Part shown: in pieces, positions 61,234 to 64,000 of the stretch
Layout of the letters: each line of letters begins with the position of its first letter
Position numbering within the stretch: position 1 is the first letter of the stretch
Source of the DNA: Bacteroidota bacterium
Lineage (GTDB): Bacteria > Bacteroidota > Bacteroidia > Sphingobacteriales > Sphingobacteriaceae
NCBI GenBank assembly: GCA_026224775.1
Contig: JAMFRP010000041.1
Location: 32,482-96,481 of the forward strand
Reading direction: 5' to 3'
Length of the DNA: 64,000 nt
The notes under the pieces: model-generated
What the model saw: only the letters and a program-made list of their open reading frames with translations
What the model was told of the DNA's origin: nothing
Databases searched by the model: none
Position numbers and translations under genes: made by a program

Positions 61234-63573
61234 ATGATTGACCAACGGATTTTTAAGATTTTTATCGGGTTTACATTAATCTTTAATTACTGCTGTGCCC
61301 AGGAAAAGCCATTGCACTTATGGTATGACAAACCAGCGACTCACTGGGAAGAAACGCTGCCGCTGGGTAACGGCAGGCTTGGTATGATGCCTGATGGTGG
61401 GATAGACCAGGAGAATATAGTACTCAATGATATAACATTATGGTCCGGCGCACCGCAGGATGCCAATAACTATAATGCCTACAAAGTTTTACCGCAAATA
61501 AGAAAGCTGCTTGTTGAAGGCAAAAATGACGAAGCGCAAGATTTAATTAACAAGGATTTTGTGTGTACTGGCAAAGGCGGAGGTTCTGTGCCATTCGGTT
61601 GTTACCAGGTGCTTGGCAATCTCAGTATTAAATATAAATACAATGGCGCCGATAATACCGGCAGCCAGTTTAATAATTATGAGCGCGAACTATCATTAAA
61701 CAAAGCCATTGCCAAAACCACTTTTAATGTAAATGGTGTTATTTATACAAGAGAATATTTTACCAGTTTTAATAATGATATCAGCATTATAAGGCTTATT
61801 GCCAATAAACCGGGACAACTAAATTGCGGTATTAGCATTAGTCGCCCGGAGCGGGGTAATGTAACCATAGCTGGTGGCGAACTCCAATTAAGTGGCCAAT
61901 TGGATAATGGTATTGATGGTAAAGGAATGCAATACATAGCGCGTGTAAAGGCCAAATTGCAAGGAGGGACTATGAATCTTGCAAACAATACGCTGATCAT
62001 CAAAAATGCTACCGAGGCTATAATATATGTATCAGCCGAAACAGATTTTAGGGGTGCAACTTTCAAAAAAAATACTGAGACTATACTCAATGCTGCTATA
62101 AATACACCTTATAATATTGAAAGACAAAAACACATCAGCAATTACCAAAAACTTTTTAACAGGGTGAATATCAATTTGGGAGACGCCAATAATATTAAAG
62201 AAACAACGGATAAAAGGCTGATTTCTTTTCATAAAGATCCGGCATCAGATAATGGCCTGCCCGTTTTATTTTATCAGTTTGGTAGATACCTGAGCATTAG
62301 CAGCACAAGGGTAGGTTTGTTGCCACCAAACTTGCAAGGTTTATGGGCAAACCAGATCCAAACGCCATGGAACGGCGATTACCACCTGGATATTAACGTG
62401 CAAATGAATCATTGGCCGTTGGAGGTATCTAACCTGTCGGAACTTAATTTGCCATTGGTTGAGCTGGTGCGTGAAATGATCCCGCATGGCGAAAAAACAG
62501 CAAAAGCTTATTATAATGCTGATGGCTGGGTAGCACACGTAATAACCAATCCATGGCATTTTACCGAACCCGGGGAAAGTGCATCGTGGGGGGTAACTAA
62601 GGCCGGTTCAGGTTGGTTATGTAATAACATCTGGGAGCATTATACTTTTACTAACGATAAGAAATACCTGGCTAGCATTTACCCCATATTACGTGGCTCC
62701 GCATTATTTTACAATAGTATATTAGTTAAAGATCCTAAAACCGGCTGGCAGGTAACTTCGCCATCATCATCACCTGAAAATTCGTTTTATCTGCCAAACG
62801 GTAAAACTGCCAGTATTTGTATGGGTGCAACTATTGATAACCAGATCATCAGGGAGCTATTTAATAATGTGATTACCGCCTCGAAAATATTGGGCAAGGA
62901 TGAAGTCTTCAGGGCACAGCTGAGCGCTAAATTAAAGGAATTGCCGCCTCCGGGCGTTATATCTAAAGATGGCCGTATACAGGAATGGCTGGAAGATTAT
63001 AAGGAAACTGACCCTCAACATCGCCATGTTTCGCATCTGTATGGTTTATTTCCGGCATCATTAATAACGCCTGATGCCACACCTGAACTTGCTGAAGCCG
63101 CAAAAAAAACGCTTAACGTCCGTGGAGATGATGGACCAAGCTGGTCTATAGCCTACAAAATATTGTGGTGGGCAAGATTGCACGATGGTGATCGCGCTTT
63201 TAAACTCTACTGCCAATTAATGAGGCCTACTTTGCGTAACGATGTTAATTATGGTTCAGGCGGAGGTATTTACCCTAACCTGCTTTCCGCGGGCCCTCCC
63301 TTCCAGATCGATGGCAATTTTGGTGCAACAGCCGGGATTGCCGAAATGTTGATACAAAGCCATGCCGGTTATATCGAACTGATACCAGCAATCCCAAATG
63401 AATGGAAAGCAACTGGAGAAGTGACTGGCTTAAGGGCAAGGGGCAATTTTACGGTAAGTTTTACATGGAAAAATGGTAAGGTCACCAGCTATCATATCAC
63501 CAACCCAGACGGAAAAAAAGTTCTGATAAAGGTGAATGGGGTGCTGAAAGCTGTAAGGTCAGAGAAAGCATAG
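61234..63573 (+). CDS. GH95 alpha-L-fucosidase / alpha-L-galactosidase, exported
   Basis: A 779-aa GH95 enzyme with signal peptide (residues about 1-22, CCAQ) and the family opening LPLGNGRLGMMPDGG. By alignment with the Bifidobacterium AfcA active site, the acid is Glu515 (SSPENSF), the base is Asp693 (QIDGNFG) and a supporting Asn lies in VQMNHWPLE. GH95 cleaves alpha-1,2-L-fucose or alpha-L-galactose from plant or host glycans with inversion. The locus around it is plant-cell-wall-like, so either sugar is plausible. It starts directly behind the GH92 remnant. Confidence 0.92.
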   Translation: MIDQRIFKIFIGFTLIFNYCCAQEKPLHLWYDKPATHWEETLPLGNGRLGMMPDGGIDQENIVLNDITLWSGAPQDANNYNAYKVLPQIRKLLVEGKNDEAQDLINKDFVCTGKGGGSVPFGCYQVLGNLSIKYKYNGADNTGSQFNNYERELSLNKAIAKTTFNVNGVIYTREYFTSFNNDISIIRLIANKPGQLNCGISISRPERGNVTIAGGELQLSGQLDNGIDGKGMQYIARVKAKLQGGTMNLANNTLIIKNATEAIIYVSAETDFRGATFKKNTETILNAAINTPYNIERQKHISNYQKLFNRVNINLGDANNIKETTDKRLISFHKDPASDNGLPVLFYQFGRYLSISSTRVGLLPPNLQGLWANQIQTPWNGDYHLDINVQMNHWPLEVSNLSELNLPLVELVREMIPHGEKTAKAYYNADGWVAHVITNPWHFTEPGESASWGVTKAGSGWLCNNIWEHYTFTNDKKYLASIYPILRGSALFYNSILVKDPKTGWQVTSPSSSPENSFYLPNGKTASICMGATIDNQIIRELFNNVITASKILGKDEVFRAQLSAKLKELPPPGVISKDGRIQEWLEDYKETDPQHRHVSHLYGLFPASLITPDATPELAEAAKKTLNVRGDDGPSWSIAYKILWWARLHDGDRAFKLYCQLMRPTLRNDVNYGSGGGIYPNLLSAGPPFQIDGNFGATAGIAEMLIQSHAGYIELIPAIPNEWKATGEVTGLRARGNFTVSFTWKNGKVTSYHITNPDGKKVLIKVNGVLKAVRSEKA

Positions 63574-63603
63574 GTATTAGTAACATTTATAACATAATAA
63601 AAT

Positions 63604-64000
63604 TTGAAAAACAGTAGTATATTTTACAAAGGTTGGCGTACAATCCTTTGCATCTCTGGCTTAATAATAACAGGTAGGGCCGGTGCTCAAATGGTCACTA
63701 TACCAGTTGAAACAGCCGAAACAGCTATCGTATTACAAGTAGCGGCAAATAAAGATGTGAACACAATTTATTTAGGAAAGAAGCTAAGCAACCCGGATGA
63801 ATACGGTAGTATCCCGGGCGTATACCAACAGGGAAACAATTATTCGGGGATGTACAATTCCGCTTATACACCAGCAGGATCAAGGAACCTGCTGGAACCA
63901 GCAATAGCGGTAACGCATGCCGACGGTAATAACTCGCTCGATTTAAAATATGTAAACCACTCGGTTACGAAGGTAAGCGATGATGTATCGCTGTTGTCGA
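63604..64000 (+). CDS. GH36-type alpha-galactosidase, N-terminal part (runs off window)
   Basis: An open frame of 132 codons continues past the window end. A TTG at 63604 gives a sensible signal peptide (hydrophobic core then RAGAQ); ATG 63691 would omit it. The mature part has the GH36 N-terminal domain features TAIVLQVAANKDVNTIYLG and GNNYSGMYNSAYTPAG. It would remove alpha-linked galactose in the same utilisation locus. The catalytic domain is outside the window, so the call rests on the N-terminal domain only. Confidence 0.7.
   Translation, partial: MKNSSIFYKGWRTILCISGLIITGRAGAQMVTIPVETAETAIVLQVAANKDVNTIYLGKKLSNPDEYGSIPGVYQQGNNYSGMYNSAYTPAGSRNLLEPAIAVTHADGNNSLDLKYVNHSVTKVSDDVSLLS

Noticed and set aside
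1..64000. tRNA, rRNA, integrase, insertion sequence or prophage
   Set aside because: No cloverleaf, rRNA-like stretch, transposase or integrase motif was seen on either strand by reading; a covariance-model scan would settle this.

Overview
The window looks like the chromosome of an aerobic, plant-polysaccharide-degrading member of the Bacteroidota, most probably of the Sphingobacteriaceae/Mucilaginibacter type. The reasons are two SusC/SusD pairs, many exported glycoside hydrolases with AQ-type signal cleavage sites, lipoproteins, starts without clear Shine-Dalgarno sequences, and low-GC spacers. Genus is inferred from overall style only; there is no rRNA or tRNA gene in the window to confirm it.

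Layout. (1) 0.3-7.7 kb: a sulfatase block with a small exported ORF, a di-iron fatty-acid hydroxylase/sterol desaturase that overlaps a first sulfatase, a second sulfatase, a lipoprotein formylglycine-generating enzyme that would activate them, and a DUF4202 protein. (2) 7.9-11.8 kb: a ClC-type chloride channel divergent from an FNR-like regulator with four candidate cluster cysteines, a 2Fe-2S ferredoxin, a group-3 truncated globin and a TSUP permease. (3) 12.0-20.8 kb: an eight-gene plus-strand operon for a sugar: FucI-family isomerase, split transketolase, CUT2-type ABC importer (lipoprotein binding protein, DUF2291, double ATPase, permease) and an FGGY kinase. (4) 20.8-28.4 kb: a convergent, tightly overlapping seven-gene minus-strand operon combining two solute-binding-protein-like genes without signal peptides, two family III CoA-transferases, a Gfo/Idh oxidoreductase, a MaoC hydratase and a FucP-like permease. 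I know of no description of this combination and consider it the best candidate for a new system. (5) 28.7-44.9 kb: a LacI regulator, SusC/SusD, GH89, an HGSNAT-like acyltransferase, GH28, a sodium:solute symporter with myo-inositol oxygenase, and GH92. A palindromic LacI-type operator lies between lacI and susC, and a near copy lies before the symporter. (6) 45.1-50.3 kb: two tandem Wzi/RemB-like outer-membrane proteins and, convergent, altronate dehydratase. (7) 50.9-64.0 kb: a GntR/AraR-type regulator, a sodium symporter, a second SusC/SusD, a double-domain esterase, a GH92 remnant, GH95 and the start of a GH36-type alpha-galactosidase running off the window.

How it works together. Outer-membrane SusCD complexes and secreted GH28, GH89, GH92, GH95, GH36, sulfatases and esterases would deconstruct pectin-, glycosaminoglycan- or N-glycan-like side chains. 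Inner-membrane symporters, FucP and the ABC importer would take up the monomers. Inositol oxygenase and altronate dehydratase feed uronate metabolism. The isomerase/kinase/transketolase operon and the CoA-transferase operon appear to be two separate intracellular routes for unusual sugars or sugar acids. Several strong intrinsic hairpins and three REP-like palindromes punctuate the units.
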